From TMED-70 sp036164085 (lineage in GTDB: Bacteria > Chloroflexota > Dehalococcoidia > Lucifugimonadales > Lucifugimonadaceae): a stretch of DNA of 14,494 nucleotides. The notes beneath the pieces were generated by a model. It saw only the letters and a list, made by a program, of their open reading frames with translations, was not told where the DNA came from and did no database searches. Shown one piece after another: positions 1 through 6,236 of the stretch (position 1 is its first letter; every line of letters starts with the position of its first letter). A program made the translations under genes and the position numbers. The stretch covers positions 1-14,494 of the forward strand of contig JAYZJV010000054.1 of NCBI GenBank assembly GCA_036164085.1, read 5' to 3'.

Positions 1-192
1 TAAAACTAAGCTGTTTCCAAGCTCTACACAACATGATTCAGAAACTATTGAATTATTTACCAATTTTATTCTCTTTCAGTTTGTTTGTTATTATATTTAT
101 CATAAGAACAGCAAACTTTATCTAACCTTTATTGTAATCGAATTATCTAAAATAGTTTTAAATATTTGACATTACTTCCTACTAACATCTTC
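1..192. other. Non-coding stretch downstream of the ZnuA-like gene
   Basis: I find no gene here that I can support. Two + strand frames stay open from the left edge, ending at about 125 and about 168, but neither has a ribosome binding site or a recognisable motif, and long open frames are expected by chance in DNA this AT-rich. The minus strand, where znuB or znuC might have followed the ZnuA gene, is full of stop codons. No GC-rich hairpin with a T-run is visible to end the ZnuA transcript. Confidence 0.4.
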
Positions 193-1290
193 TTAGTGAT
201 TATGTCCTTTATGATCATCATTTACCTCATTAGATAAATTGTCTACAATTATGTTTATATTATTTTCTAGCCACTCAACATAAGTTTGATCTTCACTTAA
301 AGTTTCAACCCACAATCCACTAACTAATTTTATTCCTGTTTCTTGCTCAATTGTTTCAGTATATTGAGAAGGAGTTTCTCCCTCTAAAAACATAATTTTG
401 ATATTGTGCTTTTCAATTTTTTCAATAGTGCTTCGTAAGCTTTTTGGTGTAATTCCATCTTCTGAATTAATGCTAGGAATTAGAGTAGTCAGTACCTCAA
501 TTTCATATTTACTTTCTAAATACCCCAAAGACTCATGTGTCGTAATAATTTTCCTGTTTTCAATTGGTATTGTATTGATCAAGGTTGAAATATTTTCATC
601 AACAACTTTTAATGTATTAACAAAGTTTTTCGTATTAGATTCGTAACTAGTTTGATTACCGGAATCAATTTTTATTAATTCGTCTTTTATAATTTCTACA
701 GCTAAGGACACTCTTGTTGGATCAAACCAAAAATGTGGATCATAAGCTCCGTGATCATGTCCATCGTGATCATCATGTCCATCGTGGTCATCATCGTCTT
801 TATGCTCATCATCGTGATCATCATGTCCATCGTGGTCATCATCGTCTTTATGCTCATCATCGTGATCATCATGTCCATCGTGGTCATCATCTTTGAATTC
901 GATTGGGTTGATTCCAGAACCTATATCAATTAGGATATTTTCACTGCTCACAGAATTTTCTAGTAATTTGACTACTCCTGCAGATTCATACTTTAATCCA
1001 ACATAAAACACTAAATCTGCATCTGCGATTTTCTTTGCATCTTGAGGAGATGCTTCAAAGCTGTGTGGATCAGCTGAAAAAGGCATTAAAATATTTAGAT
1101 CAATATTATCACTTCCTACTTGACGCACATATTCTGCGATCATTGGTGTAGTAGCTAAAACATTAACGCGTCCATTAACTTGACTTGAATCATCAATTAT
1201 AACTTCGGCTGAATCTTCTTCAGATGAATTACAAGCAATAATAAATATTGAAACAAATATCATTGCTATTTTTAAATATTTTGAAAACAT
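193..1290 (-). CDS. znuA: ZnuA-like metal ABC transporter substrate-binding lipoprotein
   Basis: Cluster A-I (ZnuA/TroA) solute-binding protein that would capture Zn2+, or possibly Mn2+, outside the membrane and deliver it to an ABC permease. The 365-residue product starts with a lipoprotein signal: hydrophobic residues 8-19, then IIAC with Cys20 as the lipidation site. Expected metal ligands are His76 (DPHSFE), His186 (DPHFWFDP) and His252 (TTHESLGY), with an acidic fourth ligand not pinned down. Between the first two histidines, residues about 133-180 form an extreme His/Asp-rich loop, as in many ZnuA proteins but longer and repetitive; the C-terminus ends in a second short His-rich tail (DDHKGHNH). 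The loop and three histidines favour zinc. An AGGAG Shine-Dalgarno site lies 7 nt before the ATG. No permease or ATPase gene lies in the 192 bp downstream, so partners must be elsewhere. The family is confident; the exact metal is inference. Confidence 0.9.
   Translation of the reverse strand: MFSKYLKIAMIFVSIFIIACNSSEEDSAEVIIDDSSQVNGRVNVLATTPMIAEYVRQVGSDNIDLNILMPFSADPHSFEASPQDAKKIADADLVFYVGLKYESAGVVKLLENSVSSENILIDIGSGINPIEFKDDDHDGHDDHDDEHKDDDDHDGHDDHDDEHKDDDDHDGHDDHDGHDHGAYDPHFWFDPTRVSLAVEIIKDELIKIDSGNQTSYESNTKNFVNTLKVVDENISTLINTIPIENRKIITTHESLGYLESKYEIEVLTTLIPSINSEDGITPKSLRSTIEKIEKHNIKIMFLEGETPSQYTETIEQETGIKLVSGLWVETLSEDQTYVEWLENNINIIVDNLSNEVNDDHKGHNH
762..891. repeat. 48-bp tandem repeat (about 2.7 copies) inside znuA
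   Basis: Copies at 774-821 and 822-869 are identical, a partial copy matches to 891, and identity extends left to 762. The period of 48 bp is 16 codons, so copy-number changes keep frame. It encodes the Asp/His-rich metal-loop unit. Perfect identity suggests recent duplication or ongoing slippage. Confidence 0.95.
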
Positions 1291-1339
1291 TTCACTTCTC
1301 CTTGTTTCTGGAAAGACATTACTTTTATAGTTATTTTAT

Positions 1340-1354
1340 TGATACATAATATCA
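1340..1354. promoter_or_regulatory. Candidate Fur-family operator, proximal copy
   Basis: Inverted repeat TGATA-N5-TATCA (TGATACATAATATCA). It matches 11 of 14 defined positions of the 7-1-7 Fur-box consensus TGATAAT-N-ATTATCA. It lies 50 nt upstream of the znuA start. A second copy with the same arms lies at 1416-1430. Whether the regulator is Zur, Fur or Mur-like cannot be told from sequence. Confidence 0.5.
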
Positions 1355-1375
1355 TTAATTGATTGTTTACAACAT

Positions 1376-1381
1376 ATTATA
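1376..1381 (-). promoter_or_regulatory. Candidate -10 box for znuA
   Basis: Reads TATAAT on the minus strand, 85 nt before the znuA ATG and between the two candidate Fur-type operators. At 17-nt spacing the -35 would be ATACAA, a poor match. A second -10-like hexamer (TATAAA, 1324-1329) lies closer to the gene, so the start point is uncertain. Confidence 0.35.
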
Positions 1382-1415
1382 CACCTAAAAGATACAAATT
1401 GTATTTTAAAAGATT

Positions 1416-1430
1416 TGATATTTGATATCA
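1416..1430. promoter_or_regulatory. Candidate Fur-family operator, distal copy
   Basis: Inverted repeat TGATA-N5-TATCA (TGATATTTGATATCA), with arms extending one more base pair to TTGATA/TATCAA. It matches 11 of 14 defined positions of the 7-1-7 Fur-box consensus. Its centre is 76 bp from the centre of the proximal copy at 1340-1354, and both are followed by a TTAAT-like sequence. Confidence 0.5.
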
Positions 1431-1495
1431 ATTAATATATTAATGTTTTTTTATGGATATGAATTTTCTTTTACCTGGTCATATACATATGAAAT

Positions 1496-2239
1496 TTATT
1501 GTTCTTGTATTATTGGGTTCTTTTTAGGCATCCCGTCTCTTCTTGGATAAATCTTAGGAGAATTGTTCATTTTTTCCCAAATTATAAAGTTGTCTTTCGG
1601 TAGAAAAGGTGGAATTTCTATTGTTTCAGAAATATTTTTTGATATTCCTAAAATTCTAATTATGTAACGAGAATCTTTAATTTCTTTTGAAGGATAATTT
1701 CCTTTAGCTGTAACAACGATCCCTCCAATTTTCAATAAAGGAATGGTTAGCTCTGCTAATGTTGGTAATTTTGCGAGGGCTCTTGTTAATATCAGATCAA
1801 ATGATTCTCTTAATTTTGATTGGCCTAGAACTTCTGCTCTTTGATTATTAATTTCTATATTTTTTAAATCTAATTTTTCAATAGTATCAGATAAAAATTC
1901 ACATTTTTTTTTGGAAGATTCACATAGAAATAAGTTTATTTCAGGGTAAAAAATTTTTATTGGAATTGAAGGAATTCCTGCACCAGTCCCGATATCTAAA
2001 ATTTTTAAAGCTTTGTTTTCTAATAGATTAAGTGCAGAGTATTTTGAATTTATAATATGAGCATATCTAAGTGACCGAATAAACAACGTATCCCTTATTT
2101 CTTCTCTTGTTTTTAATCCTGTTAGATTGAATTTTTTTGAAGATTTGAGAATTTCTTCAGAAAACATTGAAAGTTTTTCTATTTTTATATCATCATACTC
2201 AATGGATAATTCTTCTAATGCATTTCTTAGCGTATTCAT
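1496..2239 (-). CDS. rsmG: 16S rRNA (guanine527-N7)-methyltransferase RsmG
   Basis: SAM-dependent methyltransferase that modifies G527 of 16S rRNA in the 530 loop. At 247 residues it is near the usual 205-240 plus a short C-terminal tail. Family signatures appear in order: FNLTGLKT (37-44), the SAM-binding loop DIGTGAGIPSIP (82-93), CESSKKKCEFL (106-116) at the second SAM-contact strand, NNQRAEVL (131-138), LTRALAKL (151-158) and the C-terminal YPRRDGMPKKNPI (231-243), where rRNA contacts are expected. RsmG is often next to gidA/mnmG or parAB, but not here. It is divergent from etfB over 91 bp. No Shine-Dalgarno site is visible; a TAGAAT hexamer ends 6 nt before the ATG, so the transcript may be leaderless. 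Confidence 0.95.
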   Translation of the reverse strand: MNTLRNALEELSIEYDDIKIEKLSMFSEEILKSSKKFNLTGLKTREEIRDTLFIRSLRYAHIINSKYSALNLLENKALKILDIGTGAGIPSIPIKIFYPEINLFLCESSKKKCEFLSDTIEKLDLKNIEINNQRAEVLGQSKLRESFDLILTRALAKLPTLAELTIPLLKIGGIVVTAKGNYPSKEIKDSRYIIRILGISKNISETIEIPPFLPKDNFIIWEKMNNSPKIYPRRDGMPKKNPIIQEQ

Positions 2240-2245
2240 AAAAAC

Positions 2246-2251
2246 ATTCTA
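2246..2251 (-). promoter_or_regulatory. Candidate -10 box giving a leaderless rsmG transcript
   Basis: Reads TAGAAT on the minus strand, followed by 6 nt and then the rsmG ATG. A normal -10 to start-point distance would place transcription initiation at or next to the A of ATG. No Shine-Dalgarno-like purine run precedes the gene, and the -35 region is weak (TGTAAA at 17-nt spacing). Confidence 0.4.
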
Positions 2252-2317
2252 AAACCATAAATAATATATTTACACCACTATTTAGCTCAATAGATGTTTA
2301 TAATAATTTTTAAACAC

Positions 2318-2323
2318 TATAAA
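2318..2323 (+). promoter_or_regulatory. Candidate -10 box giving a leaderless etfB transcript
   Basis: TATAAA followed by 7 nt and then the etfB ATG at 2331, so transcription would begin at the start codon. No Shine-Dalgarno site is present. A perfect TATAAT at 2299-2304 is an alternative that would leave a leader of about 20 nt, also without a Shine-Dalgarno site. Confidence 0.4.
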
Positions 2324-2330
2324 TTTAATT

Positions 2331-3125
2331 ATGAAAATATGTGTATGCATAAAAGAAGTCCCTGATTCTGATGTTCCGTCAAACAAACTTCGAATTGATA
2401 AAGAAAATAATAAAATATTACCCGTAGAAAATGTTTCTAATATTGTAAATGGCTTTGATTTAAATGCCGTTGAACTTGCCCTTAGATTTTCTGAAAACTA
2501 TGAAGATTCTTCAATATCTATTATTTCTATAGGAAACAATCTAACAAGTGATGTAATAAAAAAACCTTTAGCTATGGGAGCTGATCAAATCATTACTTGT
2601 GAAGACCCTTATATCGAAAAAATGGACATACATGGAATCGCTTTGGTGCTTTCTAAAATAATTCGCAAAACAGGGCCTTATGATATTATTTTTTGTGGAA
2701 GACATGCTTCAGATTTTGATAATGCAAGTGTCCCTTTTGGAATTTCTGAATTACTTTCTATGCCTCTAATCAACATTGTAAAAGAAATCAAAGTAAACGA
2801 ACAAAAATTGATACTTGAAAGAGTTATTACCGATGGATTTCAAACTATAGAATCTGAGATGCCTTTAGTTGTTACTACTGGGAATCAAGTTGGAGATCCT
2901 CGATATCCTACATTAAAAGGAATAATGGAAGCTTCAAAAAAAGAAATAAACAAAATTTCATTAAGTGACTTAAACCTATCTGAAAAAGAGATTTCCCCCA
3001 AACTAAAAATTGATGAAATTTATTTTCCAGAGAATGAAAATAATGTAGAAATAATTCAAGGAAGCAATAATAAAGAAAAGGCTATCAATCTAATAACGAA
3101 ATTAAAAACAGAGGGGATTATTTAG
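2331..3125 (+). CDS. etfB: Electron transfer flavoprotein beta subunit
   Basis: Small subunit of ETF, the soluble flavoprotein that takes electrons from acyl-CoA and related dehydrogenases and passes them on to the quinone pool or, in bifurcating types, splits them. The 264 residues match the family length of about 250-260. Seen: N-terminal KICVCIKEVPDSD (2-14), the nucleotide-fold segment NGFDLNAVELAL (40-51), MGADQ (82-86), CGRHASDFDNASVPFGISELL (122-142), the ETF-beta signature region with RVITDGFQTIESEMPLVVTT (164-183), and DPRYPTLKGIMEASKK (189-204), which contacts ETF-alpha and dehydrogenases. etfA starts one base after the stop. No dehydrogenase or ETF-quinone oxidoreductase lies nearby, so the electron donor and acceptor are unknown; I cannot tell a classical from a bifurcating ETF by eye. 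Confidence 0.93.
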   Translation: MKICVCIKEVPDSDVPSNKLRIDKENNKILPVENVSNIVNGFDLNAVELALRFSENYEDSSISIISIGNNLTSDVIKKPLAMGADQIITCEDPYIEKMDIHGIALVLSKIIRKTGPYDIIFCGRHASDFDNASVPFGISELLSMPLINIVKEIKVNEQKLILERVITDGFQTIESEMPLVVTTGNQVGDPRYPTLKGIMEASKKEINKISLSDLNLSEKEISPKLKIDEIYFPENENNVEIIQGSNNKEKAINLITKLKTEGII

Positions 3126-3126
3126 T

Positions 3127-4083
3127 GTGAATATTCTAACCGTAATAGTAAACGAAAGTGAAATGCTAAGTGAATCATCTTTAGAAATTTTTTCATTTCT
3201 AGATGAATTCAAATATTCAAATAATATAACCTCTATAATTTTTGGAGGTCAAAAGAATGTTATTTCTAATATTCCAGTTGATGAAATTTTTTATGTTTCA
3301 ATAGACAAATCTGAAGAATTGAATCCGAATGATGTATTATTGACGATTGATAAATTTACTGAAGAAAAGAAATTTGATCTAATCATCTTTCAAAAAGATG
3401 ATATTTCTAATTATGTAGCTCCTGCATTATCTTTTAGAAAAAAAATTCCTTATTTGCCTGATATAAAAAAATTAGTTTCTATCGATGAAAAAGTAATGAA
3501 ATTTATTAGACCTGTACACGGTGAATCAGCGGAAGCAATTTACTCGGTAGATGCAAATTATCCTTTGATAGTAAAAATAAGAAAAAGTTCATTTGAGCCA
3601 AAGTCACTAAGTAAGGATAAAAAACCTGTAAATGAACTTATATTAGAAGAGTCATTAGAAAATACATTTAAGATTATTGAAACTAGAAAAGTTAAACCCG
3701 AAGGCATTCAATTAGATGAAGCAGACATAGTTGTTTCTGGAGGAAGAGGAATAGGAAGCAAACAAGGGTTTGAAAATATAAAAGAACTTGCTAATCTACT
3801 AAATGGGGCAGTAGGAGCATCTAGGGCTGCAGTAGAGTCTGAATGGATAGAAACAACCCAATTAGTAGGACTTACTGGTAAATGGATTAGCCCTACTCTT
3901 TATTTTACTTTTGGGATATCTGGAGCTAGCCAACATTTAGCAGGATGCATAAATTCAAAAAATATTGTTTCTGTAAATACTGATCCTGATGCCTCCATTT
4001 TTGATCACTCTAGATTTGGCGTTGTTGCAGATTGCAATGAATTTATTAAAGAAGTGATAGAAGAAATTAAAAACATTCAATAA
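3127..4083 (+). CDS. etfA: Electron transfer flavoprotein alpha subunit
   Basis: FAD-binding subunit of ETF and partner of the preceding EtfB. At 318 residues it is of normal length. The variable N-terminal domain (1 to about 185) is followed by the conserved C-terminal FAD domain: ADIVVSGGRGIGSKQGF (199-215), LNGAVGASRAAVESEW (225-240), QLVGLTGKWISPTLYF (245-260), GISGASQHLAG (263-273) and NTDPDASIFDHSRFGVVAD (284-302). These carry the usual FAD contacts, including Ser-Arg in GASR, TGK, and Gln-His in SGASQH. The start is GTG at 3127, one base after the etfB stop, with a GAGGGG Shine-Dalgarno site at 3111-3116 inside the end of etfB, indicating co-translation. The usual NTD-x-x-APIF reads DASIF here, a mild variation. 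Confidence 0.93.
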   Translation: MNILTVIVNESEMLSESSLEIFSFLDEFKYSNNITSIIFGGQKNVISNIPVDEIFYVSIDKSEELNPNDVLLTIDKFTEEKKFDLIIFQKDDISNYVAPALSFRKKIPYLPDIKKLVSIDEKVMKFIRPVHGESAEAIYSVDANYPLIVKIRKSSFEPKSLSKDKKPVNELILEESLENTFKIIETRKVKPEGIQLDEADIVVSGGRGIGSKQGFENIKELANLLNGAVGASRAAVESEWIETTQLVGLTGKWISPTLYFTFGISGASQHLAGCINSKNIVSVNTDPDASIFDHSRFGVVADCNEFIKEVIEEIKNIQ

Positions 4084-4088
4084 CTTTT

Positions 4089-5126
4089 TTGAAAAACATC
4101 TTTAAAATATTAGCGTTTATATTGGTCATTTATATTCTTTTATTAACAAGAGACGCAGAGCATATATCTCCAATTGATAAATTGGCCTCTCAACACAAAT
4201 TTAATATTTTTGTTTGGGAGATGAAAAATTTACCTAAACAAGTAATTGACTTACCTAGAAAACCTAATATATCAGAAGAACAGGCTAGAAATTATTTACA
4301 AAATAAAATTTTTGATCATAACAATCAGATTGAATTATTTTTGGAAGATGAAGTTTCAAAAAAAATTAAAGAGAAGCTAGGAAAGAAATTTCTTTTTCCT
4401 CCTTTATATGTTTCTATTGAAAAACCTCCTAAGGTTTTGATTGTTTCTCCAAGAAATAACATTTATCAACAAAGGGCTATTTTGCTAAATAATGACATTC
4501 CTTTAGATGATATTGAGTATATTGAAAAACAAATAGATTCTTTAGATTTGTCATCAATAATTTTAGATACAGGAGGCTTTGCAGCATATCCTAGCATAGT
4601 TAATATTACAAAAGATTATGAATCAATGATTTCGACTATTTCACACGAATGGCTGCATCATTATTTGTTTTTTTTCCCATTAGGTAGATCATATTTTAAG
4701 GGCGGAGAAATGATTTTTATAAATGAGACACTTGCGGATATATTTGCTGATGAAATATCAAAAAATCATCAAAAAGAAGAATCTGAGGCCAGTGTTTTTT
4801 TTAAATTGCATATGAAAGAAACCAGAGAAAAAGTAGATAAACTTTTGCTAAAAGGAGAAATTGAAAAAGCAGAAAATTACATGAAAGAAAGAGGAAATGA
4901 ACTTAATGATAATGGCTTCAAAATCAGAAAGATCAATCAAGCTTATTTTGCTTTTTATGGAAATTATGGATCCTCTCCATCTTCAAGTCACAACTATCAT
5001 GAAAAATTAACAAAATTATTTATGACATTTGATTCTTTTGAAGATTTTTTGAATGAAATAAAAATGATAGACGAACCTGCTAAATTGGAAAGTTTAATTA
5101 ATTTAAGAACGTATAAAAATCAATAA
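4089..5126 (+). CDS. Membrane-anchored HExxH metalloprotease-like protein, family not recognised
   Basis: I do not recognise this 345-residue protein by name. It has an N-terminal hydrophobic anchor (about residues 4-19) without a lipobox Cys, and a long charged middle region. It then carries a zinc-metalloprotease signature: SHEWLHHY with HExxH at 186-190, followed 23 residues later by NETLAD (212-217). NE-x-x-x-D after HExxH is the gluzincin arrangement (thermolysin-like), with Glu213 as the likely third zinc ligand. The pattern also vaguely recalls the putative aminopeptidase family with HE-x-x-H and FNE-x-FA. The catalytic domain should face outward. The start is TTG at 4089, five bases after etfA stops; there is no in-frame ATG before the anchor and no clear Shine-Dalgarno site. 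Its place after etfBA and before hflKC suggests envelope proteolysis, but that is inference. Confidence 0.65.
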   Translation: MKNIFKILAFILVIYILLLTRDAEHISPIDKLASQHKFNIFVWEMKNLPKQVIDLPRKPNISEEQARNYLQNKIFDHNNQIELFLEDEVSKKIKEKLGKKFLFPPLYVSIEKPPKVLIVSPRNNIYQQRAILLNNDIPLDDIEYIEKQIDSLDLSSIILDTGGFAAYPSIVNITKDYESMISTISHEWLHHYLFFFPLGRSYFKGGEMIFINETLADIFADEISKNHQKEESEASVFFKLHMKETREKVDKLLLKGEIEKAENYMKERGNELNDNGFKIRKINQAYFAFYGNYGSSPSSSHNYHEKLTKLFMTFDSFEDFLNEIKMIDEPAKLESLINLRTYKNQ

Positions 5127-5132
5127 ATGGGT

Positions 5133-5138
5133 TATAAT
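5133..5138 (+). promoter_or_regulatory. Candidate -10 box giving a leaderless hflK transcript
   Basis: A consensus TATAAT followed by 6 nt and the hflK ATG at 5145, within the 18-bp gap after the metalloprotease-like gene. Initiation at the usual distance would fall on the start codon. No Shine-Dalgarno site is seen and no good -35 is visible, so hflKC may be transcribed apart from etfBA. Confidence 0.45.
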
Positions 5139-5144
5139 TAGGTT

Positions 5145-6227
5145 ATGAATTTTATTAGAAAAACTTTTGGAATTGCAAAATCTTATAGACCTCCATCAGG
5201 AGGGAGAAGAGATGAGTATGATATTTCTTTTCAAGAGTTCTTAGACAATTTAAAAAATAATGTGCCTTTTTTGAATAAATTTCCTCAAGGGAATAAATCA
5301 ATTTTTTTGATTGGGATTATTATTTTATTGGTTATTTGGGCTGCTTCAGGTATTTATACAGTAGGGCCTGATCAACAAGCTGCAGTAAGAATGTTTGGTA
5401 AGTTTCAATCAATCCAAACCAATGGATTACACTGGTGGTGGCCTTCACCTATTGGGCAAAGAGATGTGGTAGTAACAACCGCGACAAGACAACTTGAATT
5501 AGGTTTTAGAAGTGAAGGGGAAGAAATTACAAAACCTGTCCCTTATGAATCTTTAATGATAACAGGAGATGAAAATCTGGTTGATGTTCAAGCTGTGATT
5601 CAGTATAAAATATCAGATTTGAGAAATTATCTTTTTTCTGTAGATGATCCTGGAGAAAAAGACAGAAATGTAGACCCTGGAAAACCCGATGGAGTTACTT
5701 TGCGTGATATTACAGAAACTGCGCTTAGACAAGTAGTAGGAAAAAGGAATATTGATGATGTTCTGACTACTCAAAAAGCAGAAGTTCAAGATGAGGTTTT
5801 ATTAATAATGAGACAATTAACTTCTAATTATAATACTGGTATTGAAGTAATAGCTGTTAGGCTTCAGAACGTAAATCCTCCAGTGCAAGTACAGGATGCA
5901 TTTGATGATGTTACAAGAGCTAGAGAAGAAAGAGATAGAATTATAAATTTGGCTGATGCTTATAAAGAGTCTGAGATACCTAGAGCAATAGGTGAAGCAG
6001 CAAAAATCACGGAATCAGCTGAAGCGTTTAAACAAGGGCGTATTGCAAGAGCAGAAGGTGAAGCTCAAGGATTTAAGAAGCTTTTAGAAGCTTATGAAAA
6101 GTCTCCTGCTGTAACTAGACAAAGACTTTATTTAGAAATGGTCGAAAGAGTCTTTCCAAATTTTAATAAATATATAATAAATGACGCTAAAATCCTTCCT
6201 CTTTTGGATATAGAGCCCAATCAATAA
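5145..6227 (+). CDS. hflK: HflK, SPFH-domain membrane protein of the HflKC complex
   Basis: With HflC it builds a large membrane-bound cage that surrounds and modulates the AAA+ protease FtsH. The 360-residue product has a polar N-terminal segment with a Pro/Gly/Arg-rich start (RPPSGGRRDEYD), one membrane segment (53-69) and then the SPFH/band-7 domain beginning YTVGPDQQAAVRMFGKF (71-87). HflK-type features are GLHWWWPSPIGQRDVV (94-109), LMITGDENLVDVQAVIQYKI (137-156), RDITETALRQVVGKRNIDDVLT (187-208) and GIEVIAVRLQNVNPPVQVQDAFDDV (232-256). A charged coiled-coil-like region follows (257 to about 320), and the C-terminus reads FPNFNKYIINDAKILPLLDIEP. The ATG is favoured because a consensus -10 hexamer ends just before it. 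hflC follows after 9 nt. FtsH is not in the window. Confidence 0.93.
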   Translation: MNFIRKTFGIAKSYRPPSGGRRDEYDISFQEFLDNLKNNVPFLNKFPQGNKSIFLIGIIILLVIWAASGIYTVGPDQQAAVRMFGKFQSIQTNGLHWWWPSPIGQRDVVVTTATRQLELGFRSEGEEITKPVPYESLMITGDENLVDVQAVIQYKISDLRNYLFSVDDPGEKDRNVDPGKPDGVTLRDITETALRQVVGKRNIDDVLTTQKAEVQDEVLLIMRQLTSNYNTGIEVIAVRLQNVNPPVQVQDAFDDVTRAREERDRIINLADAYKESEIPRAIGEAAKITESAEAFKQGRIARAEGEAQGFKKLLEAYEKSPAVTRQRLYLEMVERVFPNFNKYIINDAKILPLLDIEPNQ

Positions 6228-6236
6228 GGAAATTTT

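Noticed and set aside
2..168. Two + strand frames entering from the left edge (ending near 125 and 168)
   Set aside because: Both are open and one looks hydrophobic, but no motif, ribosome binding site or frame preference separates them; AT-rich DNA gives such frames by chance. The sequence left of the window would decide.
762..891. CRISPR-like repeats
   Set aside because: The units abut with no spacers, lie inside the znuA frame and encode its metal loop. No cas gene is present.
398..933. Four open frames across the znuA region (398-646 +, 702-890 -, 714-896 +, 733-933 +)
   Set aside because: They are out-of-frame shadows of znuA. Three of them run through the 48-bp repeat, whose length is a multiple of 3, so frames without a stop stay open. 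Their products are low-complexity strings with no ribosome binding site.
1431..1444. ATTAATATATTAAT palindrome followed by a T-run as a terminator
   Set aside because: It is a 14-bp all-AT palindrome; the T-run is on the + strand, where no gene ends. It would be very weak and on the wrong strand for rsmG.
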